From: an uncultured Zoogloea sp.
Lineage (GTDB): Bacteria > Pseudomonadota > Gammaproteobacteria > Burkholderiales > Rhodocyclaceae
Assembly (NCBI GenBank): GCA_937967645.1
Contig: CALBTT010000148.1
Location: forward strand, 1-23,450
Reading direction: 5' to 3'
DNA length: 23,450 nucleotides
This document shows positions 14,894 to 22,227 of this stretch, in pieces. Position 1 is the first letter of the stretch. Each line of letters opens with the position of its first letter. Position numbers and translations under genes: made by a program. Below the pieces are notes generated by a model. It saw only the letters and a list, made by a program, of their open reading frames with translations. It was not told where the DNA came from and ran no database searches.

Positions 14894-16088
14894 GCACCCG
14901 AAGTCTGGAGCAATGAACAGGTTTTATCGCTGGGCCGCCAGCCTTGTCGCAGTCGGAGTCCTGGTTGCCTGCGGCGGTGGTGGCGGGGGCGACCTCGCCG
15001 GGGTCGGAACGGGCGGGACGGGGACGGTATCCAGTGCGGTGACCGTGGGTTCCATCTCTGGCTTTGGTTCGGTCATCGTTGCCGGTGTGCGCTTTGACGA
15101 TACCAGCGCCAGCGTGGCCGACGAGGACGGCAACACCCGTAGCCGTGCCGATCTGCGCCTGGGCATGGTGACGACGATCAGCGGCACGGCCGATTTCGTC
15201 GCACGTACCGGCCGGGCCAGCCAGATCGTGTACGGCAGCGAGATCGTCGGTCCGGTGAATGGCATCGACCTGGCGCGTGGGACCTTCACGGTGCTCGGCG
15301 CCACTGTGAGCGTCAAGCCCACGACCGTCTTCGATGAGCGTCTGAACGGCTTGACCGCCCTGCGGACGGGGGACGTGGTGGAGGTCTACGGCGCCTACAA
15401 CGCGGCGACCGGCGCCTACACCGCGACCCGCATCGAGCCGCGCAGCGGCGTGAGCCGCTACCGCCTGCGCGGACCGGTGAGCGGTCTGGATGGGGCTCGG
15501 CGGCGCTTCGTGCTGGCGGGGGTGGTCATCGACTACCAGGCCGTGCCGGCTGCGCAGCTGAGCGGGCTGGCCGACGGCCAGATCCTCCGGGTGTCGTCGT
15601 CGCGGGGCCCGGTGGGCGGGGTCTGGAGTGTGGATAGCGTCTCCGGGGCACGGCGTGCCGCCCTGGCGGATGGCGAGGCCAAGGTCGAGGGGAGCGTGTC
15701 GCAGATGCTGTCGCCCACCTCCTTCGTGGTCGACGGGGTCACGGTGGATGCGGCGCGGGCCCGCATCAAGGGAAGTCTGGCGCAGGGTGTGCGTGTCGAG
15801 GTCGAAGGCACGGTGCGTAGCGGTGTGCTGATCGCCGACGAGGTGGAGACCAGCGACGAGGACGCTTCGAGCGGCGAGGACTTCGAGATCACCGCCTTGA
15901 TCGAGGCCTTCGACCCGGCCACCCAGCGTTTCATCCTGCGCGGGCAGGCGGTCGATGCCAGCGCCACGGTGAGCTTCGAGGGAGGTACCCGCAGCAACCT
16001 GGCCAACGGACGCAAGATCGAGTTGAAGGGATGGTTCGACGCCAGCCGCGGCGTCGTGGTGGCCACCCGGATCCACTTCGAGGACTAG
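14886..16088 (+). CDS. DUF5666 domain lipoprotein
   Basis: 400 residues if started at the GTG at 14886, which has GGAG 7 bases upstream. The alternative ATG at 14913 has its GGAG only 2 bases away, too close. A lipoprotein signal ends in LVAC with Cys29, followed by a run of six glycines, a flexible tether. The mature protein is a string of small beta-rich units, each with the pattern 'G-I--ID---..F-L-G--V' and Asp/Gly turns: SISGFGSVIVAGVRF (after about 50), GPVNGIDLARGTFTVLG, GPVSGLDGARRRFVLAGVVI, EGSVSQMLSPTSFVVDGVTV, and ALIEAFDPATQRFILRG near the C-terminus. This is the DUF5666 OB-like repeat arrangement, about five copies. It is surface or periplasmic and its function is unknown. Together with DUF6502 upstream and the cytochrome downstream it forms one operon. 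Confidence 0.85.
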   Translation: MSEHPKSGAMNRFYRWAASLVAVGVLVACGGGGGGDLAGVGTGGTGTVSSAVTVGSISGFGSVIVAGVRFDDTSASVADEDGNTRSRADLRLGMVTTISGTADFVARTGRASQIVYGSEIVGPVNGIDLARGTFTVLGATVSVKPTTVFDERLNGLTALRTGDVVEVYGAYNAATGAYTATRIEPRSGVSRYRLRGPVSGLDGARRRFVLAGVVIDYQAVPAAQLSGLADGQILRVSSSRGPVGGVWSVDSVSGARRAALADGEAKVEGSVSQMLSPTSFVVDGVTVDAARARIKGSLAQGVRVEVEGTVRSGVLIADEVETSDEDASSGEDFEITALIEAFDPATQRFILRGQAVDASATVSFEGGTRSNLANGRKIELKGWFDASRGVVVATRIHFED

Positions 16089-16095
16089 TTTCGGT

Positions 16096-16115
16096 GCGCC
16101 CGCTACCGCGGGCGC
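16096..16115 (+). repeat. Intercistronic hairpin between DUF5666 and cytochrome genes
   Basis: GCGCCCGC-TACC-GCGGGCGC is a perfect 8-base stem with a 4-base loop, without a T-run. It lies in the 45-base gap of the operon and could mark an RNA processing or stability boundary that changes the ratio of lipoprotein to cytochrome. Confidence 0.55.
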
Positions 16116-16133
16116 CGTGATGGAGGGAGCAAC

Positions 16134-16499
16134 ATGACAGCCAATGGAAAGATCTTGCCCGGCGCGCTCGCGCTGGCCTTGCTGGGAGCGGCCAGCGCTT
16201 ACGCGGCACCGCCGCCGGGGCGCCTGCTGGCGGCCCAGTGTGCCCAGTGCCACGGTACCAACGGCCAGGCCGTGTCCGGCATGGAGAAGCTGGCGGGCGA
16301 GAGCGAGGGTGAGATCTACAAGGAACTCATCGAGATGAAGGCCAAGCTCAAGCCCGACGAGATCATGCACCGGCAGGCCGCGGGCTATTCCGACGAGCAG
16401 ATCCGCTTGATCGCCCGGTATTACGCCTCCCTCGGCAAGAACGGCGCCACCGCCTCGGGCGGGACGTCCTCCAAGCACCGCAAGTCGCGGGACGACTGA
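16134..16499 (+). CDS. fccA: Monohaem c-type cytochrome, likely sulfide dehydrogenase cytochrome subunit
   Basis: 121 residues, ATG after GGAGGGAG. A Sec signal ends near SAYA-APPPG. One haem site CAQCH (C36, C39, H40) is present and Met78 (DEIMHRQAAGYSDEQI) is the likely distal ligand; the class I fold ends with AGYSDEQIRLIARYYASL. The C-terminus is a basic/serine-rich tail (SSKHRKSRDD). It is periplasmic. The flavoprotein gene follows after 26 bases, so it is probably the haem subunit of flavocytochrome c sulfide dehydrogenase (FccAB), passing electrons from sulfide to the respiratory chain. It is monohaem, as in the green sulfur bacterial enzymes, while the Allochromatium subunit has two haems; that comparison is from general knowledge. 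Confidence 0.85.
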   Translation: MTANGKILPGALALALLGAASAYAAPPPGRLLAAQCAQCHGTNGQAVSGMEKLAGESEGEIYKELIEMKAKLKPDEIMHRQAAGYSDEQIRLIARYYASLGKNGATASGGTSSKHRKSRDD

Positions 16500-16525
16500 G
16501 CGCATCGATCAAGAAGGAATAAACC

Positions 16526-17782
16526 ATGTTCTCGAACAATCGTCGCAAACTCCTGCAGGCTTCCGGCCTGCTGGCTGCCGCAGGTTCCCTCGGGGTCGCC
16601 GGCCGTGCCCAGGCGGCCGCTCCCCGGGTCGTCGTGGTGGGCGGTGGCTTCGCCGGCGCCACGGTGGCCAAGTATGTCCGCCTGTGGAACCCGCAGATCC
16701 AGGTCAGCCTGATCGAGCCCAATCCCAGCCACGTGTCGTGCATCCTCAGCAACCTGGTGATGACCGGGGCCACGGGCATGAGCACCATCACCCTGCGCTA
16801 TGACGCGCTGCGCACCAAGTACGGTGTCAATCTCGTCGCGGACCGGGCTGTCGGCATCGATACGGTGAACCGGGTGGTCACCACCGCCAATGGCACCCGG
16901 CTGCCCTATGACAAGCTGGTGCTGGCCCCGGGCATCGACTTCGAGCCCATCCCCGGCCTCGACAGCGCGGTGCTGCCCCACGCCTGGCAGGCAGGGCCGC
17001 AGACCCTGGCCCTCAAGGCCCAGCTCGATTCTGTGCCCGCCGGCGGCACATTCGTGATGTCCATTCCCAAGGCGCCCTATCGCTGCCCGCCGGGGCCGTA
17101 TGAGCGGGCCTGTCTGCTGGCCGACAGCATGTTGCGCCGCCGCCGGGCGGGCAAGGTCATCGTGCTGGACGCCAACACCGACGTCGTTGCCGAGCCACAT
17201 ACCTTCCACACGGCCTTCCAGACCACCTATGCCGGGGTGATCGACTACCGGCCGAGCTCCGAGGTGCTGGCGGTCGATTGGGCGGCGAGGAAGATCGTCA
17301 CCAACTGGGAGACCATTGCCTTCGACGCGGCCAACGTCATCCCGCCGCAGCGCGCCGGCAAGCTGGTTGCTGCAGCGGGCCTGCTCGGCAGCGACCCGGC
17401 AACGCGCTGGGCGCCGGTGAATCCCCTCAGCTACGAGTCGAAGCTGGTGCCCAATGTGCATGTGATCGGTGACTCCCAGGGCACCGGGCAGCCCAAGTCC
17501 GGCCACATGGCGAATGCCCAGGCCAAGGTCTGTGCGGACGCGCTGGTGCGCTACTTCGCCGGCGAGCAGCCCGATCCGGCCCCGATGACCAGTTCTGCGT
17601 GTTACAGCCCGATCACGGCCACCACGGCCTCGTGGCTGACTGTGGTGTTTGCCTACGACCCGGCCACCGGCCTGATGAAGCCCGTCCCCAATACCCTGGC
17701 GGAGGCCCCTGCACCCACCAAGGGCCACTACGAGGACATGTTCGGCTGGGCCCGGAACCTCTTCGCCGACAGCTTCAGCTGA
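16526..17782 (+). CDS. fccB: Flavocytochrome c sulfide dehydrogenase, flavoprotein subunit
   Basis: 418 residues, ATG after AAGGA. A twin-arginine signal (NNRRKLLQASGLLAAAG) with predicted cleavage after AQA (residue 30) exports the folded flavoprotein. An FAD dinucleotide motif VVVVGGGFAGA (about 35-45) follows. C72 lies in HVSCILSN; if the mature chain starts at residue 31 it becomes mature Cys42, the residue that in Allochromatium FccB carries covalent FAD. C187 (YRCPPGPYERA) and C359 (SACYS) fit the redox disulfide pair known at 161 and 337 of that enzyme. The C-terminal part has HVIGDSQGTGQPKSGHMAN typical of the family. It oxidises sulfide to sulfur or polysulfide in the periplasm and donates electrons to FccA. 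Its stop lies 7 bases from the convergent bcr gene. Confidence 0.92.
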   Translation: MFSNNRRKLLQASGLLAAAGSLGVAGRAQAAAPRVVVVGGGFAGATVAKYVRLWNPQIQVSLIEPNPSHVSCILSNLVMTGATGMSTITLRYDALRTKYGVNLVADRAVGIDTVNRVVTTANGTRLPYDKLVLAPGIDFEPIPGLDSAVLPHAWQAGPQTLALKAQLDSVPAGGTFVMSIPKAPYRCPPGPYERACLLADSMLRRRRAGKVIVLDANTDVVAEPHTFHTAFQTTYAGVIDYRPSSEVLAVDWAARKIVTNWETIAFDAANVIPPQRAGKLVAAAGLLGSDPATRWAPVNPLSYESKLVPNVHVIGDSQGTGQPKSGHMANAQAKVCADALVRYFAGEQPDPAPMTSSACYSPITATTASWLTVVFAYDPATGLMKPVPNTLAEAPAPTKGHYEDMFGWARNLFADSFS

Positions 17783-17789
17783 ACCCTGG

Positions 17790-18983
17790 TCAGCCCGGGC
17801 CCCCGGCCCTGTGGAAGAAGCGCTTCCACAGGCCGAAGCTGCACAGCCCGAGTGTCAGGTAGGCGGCCATGCTGCCCGCCAGGCCGCCGGGCGTGTCCCA
17901 CAAGGCGGGGGCCACCAGGCCGGCGGTGAGGGCCCCCACCAGCATCTGCAGGAAGCTCTGGCAGCTGGCCGCCAGCCCCCGGTGGGTGGGGAAGTGGTCG
18001 AGGGCCAGCAGGGTCAGGCTGGGCATCGCGATGGCCATGCCGAAGTTGTACAGAATGATCGGCAGCACCGACTGGGGCAGCCCCGGCTGCATCAGGAAGC
18101 TCACGCCCAGGTTGGCGGCGGCGGCGGTCAGCATCAGCGCGAAGCCGAGGGTGATGGTCCGCGGCGGCGACAGGCGGCCGGCCAGCCGGGCCGACAGGGC
18201 GGAACCGCACATCATCCCCATCACGCCGGGGATGAACATCCAGCCGAACTCCGTCTCCCCCAGCCCCAGGTGGCGCATCAGGAATACCGGCGCCGACAGC
18301 ACGTAGATGAAGAAGCCGTTGAAGTTGAGTCCCACCGCGAAGGTCAGCAGCAGGAAGCCCCGCGTGGTGAATACCTGGCCGTAGCGGTTCGCCAGGGGGC
18401 CCGGGTGCAGGGGCTGGCGGGCTGCCGGTGGATGGGTTTCGGGCAGCTTCCAGGCGGTGAGGGCGGCCAGGGCCAGGCCCAGCAGGGCCAGAAAGACGAA
18501 GATGGCGCGCCAGCCGAAGGCGGTGTGGATCCACCCGCCCAGCACCGGCGCAATGGCCGGCCCGATGGCGAAGGCCATGCTCACGTGGCTCATCAGGCGC
18601 TGGGCACGCGGCCCCTCCATCAGGTCCCGGACGATCGCCCGCCCCACCACCATCCCGGCGCCCGCGCTGATGCCCTGCAGGGCGCGGCCGACCAGCAGCA
18701 TCTCGATGCTGGAAGCCAGCACGCAGACCACCGACGCCAGCATGAACAGCAGCATCGACACCAGGATCACCGGCTTGCGGCCCCAGGCGTCCGAGAAGGC
18801 TCCGTGCCACAGCACCATGATGCCCATCGGCAGCATGTAGGCGGTGAGGGTCTGCTGGACCTGCACCGGGTCGGCCTGCAGGTCGCTGCCGATGGCGTGC
18901 AGGGCCGGCAGGTAGGTGTCGATCGAGAATGGACCGACAGTGGCGAGCGCCGCGAGGAGCATCGCCAGTTGGGCGTAAGGCAT
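17790..18983 (-). CDS. Bcr/CflA family multidrug efflux MFS transporter
   Basis: 397 residues, about twelve hydrophobic segments, a full-length MFS protein of the DHA1 Bcr/CflA branch. The first helix carries the acidic FSIDTYLPAL (19-28) typical of Bcr/CflA. The conserved loop motif A is GAFSDAWGRKP (61-71), and the fourth helix region RALQGISAGAGMVVGRAIVRDL (about 100-121) carries the motif B arginines. The linker between the halves is near RQPLHPGPLANRYGQVF. It is a proton-coupled exporter of drugs or small metabolites in the inner membrane; substrates are not predictable. The ribosome site is weak (GGAA). It lies 43 bases downstream of the small membrane-anchored protein gene on the same strand, possibly in one operon with comM. 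Confidence 0.92.
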   Translation of the reverse strand: MPYAQLAMLLAALATVGPFSIDTYLPALHAIGSDLQADPVQVQQTLTAYMLPMGIMVLWHGAFSDAWGRKPVILVSMLLFMLASVVCVLASSIEMLLVGRALQGISAGAGMVVGRAIVRDLMEGPRAQRLMSHVSMAFAIGPAIAPVLGGWIHTAFGWRAIFVFLALLGLALAALTAWKLPETHPPAARQPLHPGPLANRYGQVFTTRGFLLLTFAVGLNFNGFFIYVLSAPVFLMRHLGLGETEFGWMFIPGVMGMMCGSALSARLAGRLSPPRTITLGFALMLTAAAANLGVSFLMQPGLPQSVLPIILYNFGMAIAMPSLTLLALDHFPTHRGLAASCQSFLQMLVGALTAGLVAPALWDTPGGLAGSMAAYLTLGLCSFGLWKRFFHRAGGPG

Positions 18984-19026
18984 CGGGAATTTCCGGGAAG
19001 AGAGGGGGCGGGGCGCCCCCGGGGCT

Positions 19027-19422
19027 TTACTCGACGGCGTGGATGTTGCCGACGTAGTAGCCGGTCTCGCCGAAGCAGGTCGATGGGATGCCGACGTGCT
19101 GCTCGTATGAGAGGGCCACGCGCTTGCCCATCAGGGCGTTGATCTTTGCGGCCACCGCGTCGTCGCGCACCGTGAACTGGAAGATCTCCGGCAGGCTGCC
19201 GGGGATCGCAACGATCGCCAACTCGCCCTCCCAGGTCTTGCACAGCCAGCCCTTCTGGGAAAACTTCTGTACGTAGCCAGCCCGCTCACCGGACGAATAG
19301 CTCCAGTTGAGGACCAGCCAGGTATAGCCGGCGGCCAGACCGCCCAGCACGATGATGAATCCGGCAAGCCAGAGTAGCCACCGGGATGAGCGGTGCGCGG
19401 TGGCGGGCAGGGACGATGACAA
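19027..19422 (-). CDS. Conserved membrane-anchored hypothetical protein (TTG start)
   Basis: 131 residues. It starts with TTG, supported by AGGAG 7 bases upstream and the lack of any other in-frame start before the membrane helix (about 14-38: a long hydrophobic stretch after RSSR). The rest is a small periplasmic-facing domain: NWSYSSGERAGYVQKFSQKG, WLCKTWEGEL, GSLPEIFQFTVRDDAVAAKI and VALSYEQHVGIPSTCFGETG. Two cysteines (in WLCKTW and STCFGE) could form a disulfide. I recognise this as a widespread proteobacterial family without a known function; I recall relatives mislabelled as '6-phosphogluconate dehydrogenase', but no dinucleotide-binding motif is present here, so that name should not be used. 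It begins 18 bases after the comM stop. Confidence 0.8.
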   Translation of the reverse strand: MSSSLPATAHRSSRWLLWLAGFIIVLGGLAAGYTWLVLNWSYSSGERAGYVQKFSQKGWLCKTWEGELAIVAIPGSLPEIFQFTVRDDAVAAKINALMGKRVALSYEQHVGIPSTCFGETGYYVGNIHAVE

Positions 19423-19440
19423 GGGAGTGCTCCTGACTGA

Positions 19441-20940
19441 TTAAGAGGTGGTGCCCGGGCCGCGGCGGCTTTGCACCGCCTCGGCCACATGGGGGGCGCA
19501 GACAGTATCGGCGCCGTTCATGTCCGCAATTGTACGCGCGACCTTCAGGATCCGATGGTAAGCGCGGGCGGACAGACCGAGCCGATCGATGGCGCCGGCC
19601 AGCAAGCGGGCGCCGGCGGCGTCGGGCGTGCACCAGCGGTCGATCTCGCCCCCCGCCAGGAGGGCATTGGGCTTCCCCTGCCGCGCCAGCTGAACGCCCC
19701 GGGCCGTGGCGACCCGTTCGCGCACTGCCGCGGAGGCTTCGCCGGGGGCGGCGGACTGCAGCTCGCAGGCGGGCAGGGCGGGGACTTCCAGCATCAGGTC
19801 GATGCGGTCCAGCAGCGGCCCGGAGAGCTTGTGGTGGTAGCGGGCGATCTGCTCCGGCGTGCACCGGCAGCGTCCGTCCGGGTGGCCATGGTAGCCGCAG
19901 GGGCAGGGGTTCATGGCCGCAACGAGCTGCACGCGGGCCGGAAACTCGGCGCGCCGCGCCGCGCGCGAGATGGTGATGTGGCCGCTTTCGAGGGGTTCCC
20001 GCAGGGCCTCCAGCACCCGCTTCTCGAACTCGGGCAGCTCGTCGAGGAACAGCACCCCGTTGTGGGCCAGGCTGATCTCGCCGGGGCGGGGCGTGCTGCC
20101 GCCCCCCACCAGGGCGGCTGTCGATGCGGAGTGATGGGGGGCCCGCATCGGGCGGGCGCTCCACTGCTCCGGGCGGAAGCTGCCTTCCACCGACAGGATG
20201 GCCGCGCTCTCCAGGGCCTCCTCGTCGCTCATCGGTGGCAGCAGGCCGGGCAGGCGCTGGGCGAGCATCGATTTGCCCGTGCCCGGGGGGCCGAAAAGCA
20301 GCAGGGAATGTTGCCCGCTGGCGGCGACCTCCAGGGCGCGGCGGGCCTGCAGCTGGCCTTTGACGTCGGCGAGGTCGGGGTAGCCGGGGGGCGCCGCCAG
20401 GGTCTCGCCGGCATAGGCGCCGAGCAGGGTGTGGCCGCACAGATGGGCGGCGACCGCCAGCAGGCTGGTGGCCGGTAGCACATGCACGCCCTGCACCAGG
20501 GCCGCCTCGGGGGCGTTGGCGGCGGGCAGGATCAGGGTCCGTCCGCTGCGGGCGGCCTGCCGGGCCAGGGCCAGGGCGCCGCGTACCGGGCGCAGTTCGC
20601 CGGTGAGGGAGAGTTCGCCGGCGAACTCATAGCGGGCGAGATCCGTGGCCGGGATCTGTCCGGAGGCGGCCAGGATGCCGAGGGCAATGGGAAGGTCGAA
20701 GCAGCCGCCCTCCTTGGGCAGGTCGGCAGGGGCCAGGTTGACCGTGATACGCCGCTGGGGGAACTCGAAGCAGGCGGTCTGCAGGGCCGCCCGCACCCGG
20801 TCACGGGCCTCGCGTACCTCCACGTCGGGGAGCCCGACCAGGGTGAAGGCCGGCAGGCCGTTGGCCAGATGGACTTCGACGGTGACCTCCGGGGCGAGGA
20901 GGCCGACCAGGGCGCGGCTTGTCAGGAGGGCCAGGCTCAC
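19441..20940 (-). CDS. comM: YifB/ComM family Mg-chelatase-like AAA+ ATPase
   Basis: 499 residues, full length. The order is: an N-terminal domain of Lon-protease-like (S16) fold without the protease residues (about 1-170, with ITVNLAPADLPKEGG at 65-79 and FAGELSLTGELRPVRG at 106-121), then an AAA+ Mg-chelatase-like domain with Walker A GPPGTGKS (217-224), MRAPHHSAS (265-273), Walker B VLFLDE (296-301), and the cysteine cluster CPCGYHGHPDGRCRC (346-360), likely zinc binding. The C-terminal helical domain includes LSARAYHRILKVARTIAD. ComM is a DNA helicase that extends strand exchange during natural transformation (known from Vibrio and Acinetobacter). The start is GTG with GGGAA upstream. It lies upstream of two genes that may be co-transcribed. 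Natural competence of this organism cannot be judged here. Confidence 0.95.
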   Translation of the reverse strand: MSLALLTSRALVGLLAPEVTVEVHLANGLPAFTLVGLPDVEVREARDRVRAALQTACFEFPQRRITVNLAPADLPKEGGCFDLPIALGILAASGQIPATDLARYEFAGELSLTGELRPVRGALALARQAARSGRTLILPAANAPEAALVQGVHVLPATSLLAVAAHLCGHTLLGAYAGETLAAPPGYPDLADVKGQLQARRALEVAASGQHSLLLFGPPGTGKSMLAQRLPGLLPPMSDEEALESAAILSVEGSFRPEQWSARPMRAPHHSASTAALVGGGSTPRPGEISLAHNGVLFLDELPEFEKRVLEALREPLESGHITISRAARRAEFPARVQLVAAMNPCPCGYHGHPDGRCRCTPEQIARYHHKLSGPLLDRIDLMLEVPALPACELQSAAPGEASAAVRERVATARGVQLARQGKPNALLAGGEIDRWCTPDAAGARLLAGAIDRLGLSARAYHRILKVARTIADMNGADTVCAPHVAEAVQSRRGPGTTS

Positions 20941-21013
20941 GGCATTTCCCAGAATGGGTAAAGCCGTGAGTGTAGCCGGGAGTGGCGCCCGGCGATATCA
21001 GGGTGTCATTTAC

Positions 21014-21580
21014 TCAGGGGGCGTCGCGGAAGGCTTCGACGGCGATCAGCAGGCGGACCTCGTCGCTCACCGACGGGATGTTCTTGGTCATGCCGAACTC
21101 CGAGCGCTTGATGCGGGCGGTGATGTCGGCACCACAGGTCTCGCGCTTGTTGAGGGGGTGGGGCGCACAGTGGAAGCGGGCCAGGGTCAGGGTCACCGGT
21201 TTGCTGACGCCGAGCAGGGTCAGGGTGCCTTCGGCAGCCACCGGCTTGTCGCCTTCGAAGCGGAGCTGGTCGGACTTGAAGCTGATCACCGGAAATTCGG
21301 CGGTGTTGAAGAAGCCCTCGCCGCGCATGTTCTCGTTCCACTTGGCGAAGCCCATGTCGATGGAGGTCGCGTCGATGCTCACCTCCACCGATCCCTTGCG
21401 GGCGGCGCTGTCGAGGACGATCTTGCCGCTGGTCTTGTTGAAGCGGCCGCGCTGGGTGGAAAAGCCCAGATGGTCCGTTTCGAACAGCGGAAAGGTGTGG
21501 TTGCTGTCGATGGTATAGCCGACGGGGGCCGCCAGGGCCGGGGTGGCACACACGGCCAGCAGGGCGAGGATCTGTTTCAA
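21014..21580 (-). CDS. YceI family periplasmic protein (TTG start)
   Basis: 188 residues. TTG start with AAGGAG 6 bases upstream, a strong ribosome site. The Sec signal (MKQILALLAVCATPALA) is cleaved before APVGY. The mature protein is a YceI lipocalin-like beta barrel: YTIDSNHTFPLFETDHLGFS, GRFNKTSGKIVLD, ATSIDMGFAKWNENMRGEGFFNTAEFP, and GTLTLLGVSKPVTL. Members bind polyisoprenoid chains or other amphiphiles in the periplasm. Two cysteines in APHPLNKRETCGAD and ARFHCAP flank a loop and may pair. It ends 73 bases upstream of comM on the same strand. Expression level and ligand are unknown. No terminator is seen after the stop. Confidence 0.92.
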   Translation of the reverse strand: MKQILALLAVCATPALAAPVGYTIDSNHTFPLFETDHLGFSTQRGRFNKTSGKIVLDSAARKGSVEVSIDATSIDMGFAKWNENMRGEGFFNTAEFPVISFKSDQLRFEGDKPVAAEGTLTLLGVSKPVTLTLARFHCAPHPLNKRETCGADITARIKRSEFGMTKNIPSVSDEVRLLIAVEAFRDAP

Positions 21581-21631
21581 GCGGGACTCCTTGATGCAGC
21601 GGACGATGCGGGTTGAGGGGAGGGCGCAAAC

Positions 21632-21656
21632 AAAAAAGGGGCGCCGGAGCGCCCCT
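21632..21656 (-). terminator. Rho-independent terminator after ubiK
   Basis: On the minus strand an 8-base perfect stem (AGGGGCGC with GCGCCCCT, 4-base loop) runs straight into six T. It separates ubiK from the downstream yceI gene. Confidence 0.9.
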
Positions 21657-21683
21657 GTACTGACCGTCGGGCGTCGGAGTGGT

Positions 21684-21944
21684 TCAGACCCCGGCGGCGG
21701 GCGGGCGGGAAGCCAGCTCCGCCTCCAGGCGGGCTACCCGGTGCTCGAGCTCGGCGAGCTTCTCACGGGTGCGGGTCAGCACTTCTTTCTGCACTTCGAA
21801 TTCCTCACGGGTGACCAGGTCGAGCTTGGAGAAGCCGCTGGCGAGCAGCGCCTTCGCGTTTTTCTCGATGTCCTTGGCGGGGCTGCTGGCGAGCAGCTCG
21901 GACACTTTGGCACCGAGTTCGTCGAGGATCTTGGGGTTGGCCAT
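21684..21944 (-). CDS. ubiK: UbiK family accessory factor for ubiquinone biosynthesis
   Basis: 86 residues, full length for the YqiC/BMFP (UbiK) family. An amphipathic N-terminal helix (LDELGAKVSELLASSPAKDIE, about 7-27), then KALLASGFSKLDLVTREEFEVQKEVL, and a coiled coil (about 50-78: TREKLAELEHRVARLEAEL) that mediates trimer formation. UbiK works with UbiJ in the late aerobic hydroxylation steps of ubiquinone synthesis. AGAGG precedes the ATG by 9 bases. It is divergent from the nitrogen-regulated porin gene, and the 283 bases between them hold the NtrC-like sites and sigma-54 promoter. I see no convincing promoter for ubiK itself. Confidence 0.93.
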   Translation of the reverse strand: MANPKILDELGAKVSELLASSPAKDIEKNAKALLASGFSKLDLVTREEFEVQKEVLTRTREKLAELEHRVARLEAELASRPPAAGV

Positions 21945-22047
21945 GGCGGTATACCTCTTGGATGGGAGAGTCTTGGGTGGGCCGCAGGAAGGCCCCGTAT
22001 GCGTGAAAGTTTAGCACCGGCTTGGAGGATGGGCGCCCGCCGCACGC

Positions 22048-22102
22048 GCACCAATTCGGCGCCCTTTATTGGTGCATGATGCCAAGTTGGTGCGTGCATC
22101 AA
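22048..22102. promoter_or_regulatory. Cluster of NtrC-like half-sites upstream of the porin-glnK operon
   Basis: TTGGTGC occurs at 22069-22075 and 22087-22093, its reverse GCACCAA at 22048-22054, and a near copy GCATCAA at 22096-22102. The first pair extends to the perfect dyad GCACCAAT-N12-ATTGGTGC, and the last pair forms TTGGTGC-GT-GCATCAA. The NtrC consensus is built from GCACC/GGTGC half-sites. The cluster lies about 80-135 bases upstream of the sigma-54 -12 element, the usual enhancer distance. Spacing within the dyads is not canonical, so which pairs are used is uncertain. Confidence 0.6.
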
Positions 22103-22169
22103 TTTTCCCGCGGCGCAGCAGAGCCCCCGATTCCTGTGCATGTATTTGAAACAACATGATTTTTCAAAC

Positions 22170-22185
22170 TGGCACATCGATTGCT
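22170..22185 (+). promoter_or_regulatory. Sigma-54 (RpoN) promoter of the porin-glnK-amtB operon
   Basis: TGGCACA-TCGA-TTGCT, matching TGGCAC-N5-TTGCW at every defined position with exact GG-to-GC spacing. The -12 element lies 43 bases before the ATG of the porin gene. This fits nitrogen-starvation control by NtrC. Confidence 0.88.
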
Positions 22186-22227
22186 AAATGTGATTCGCCA
22201 ACTTTGATTACCAGGAGAATCTCCATC

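Noticed and set aside
14259..16505. Minus-strand open frame of about 750 codons across DUF6502, DUF5666 and the cytochrome
   Set aside because: It spans three real genes in antisense, has Arg/His/Pro-rich low-complexity sequence and no ribosome site; a GC-bias shadow.
17811..19142. Plus-strand frame antisense to the Bcr/CflA gene
   Set aside because: Gln/Gly/His-rich translation without motifs, opposite a textbook twelve-helix transporter.
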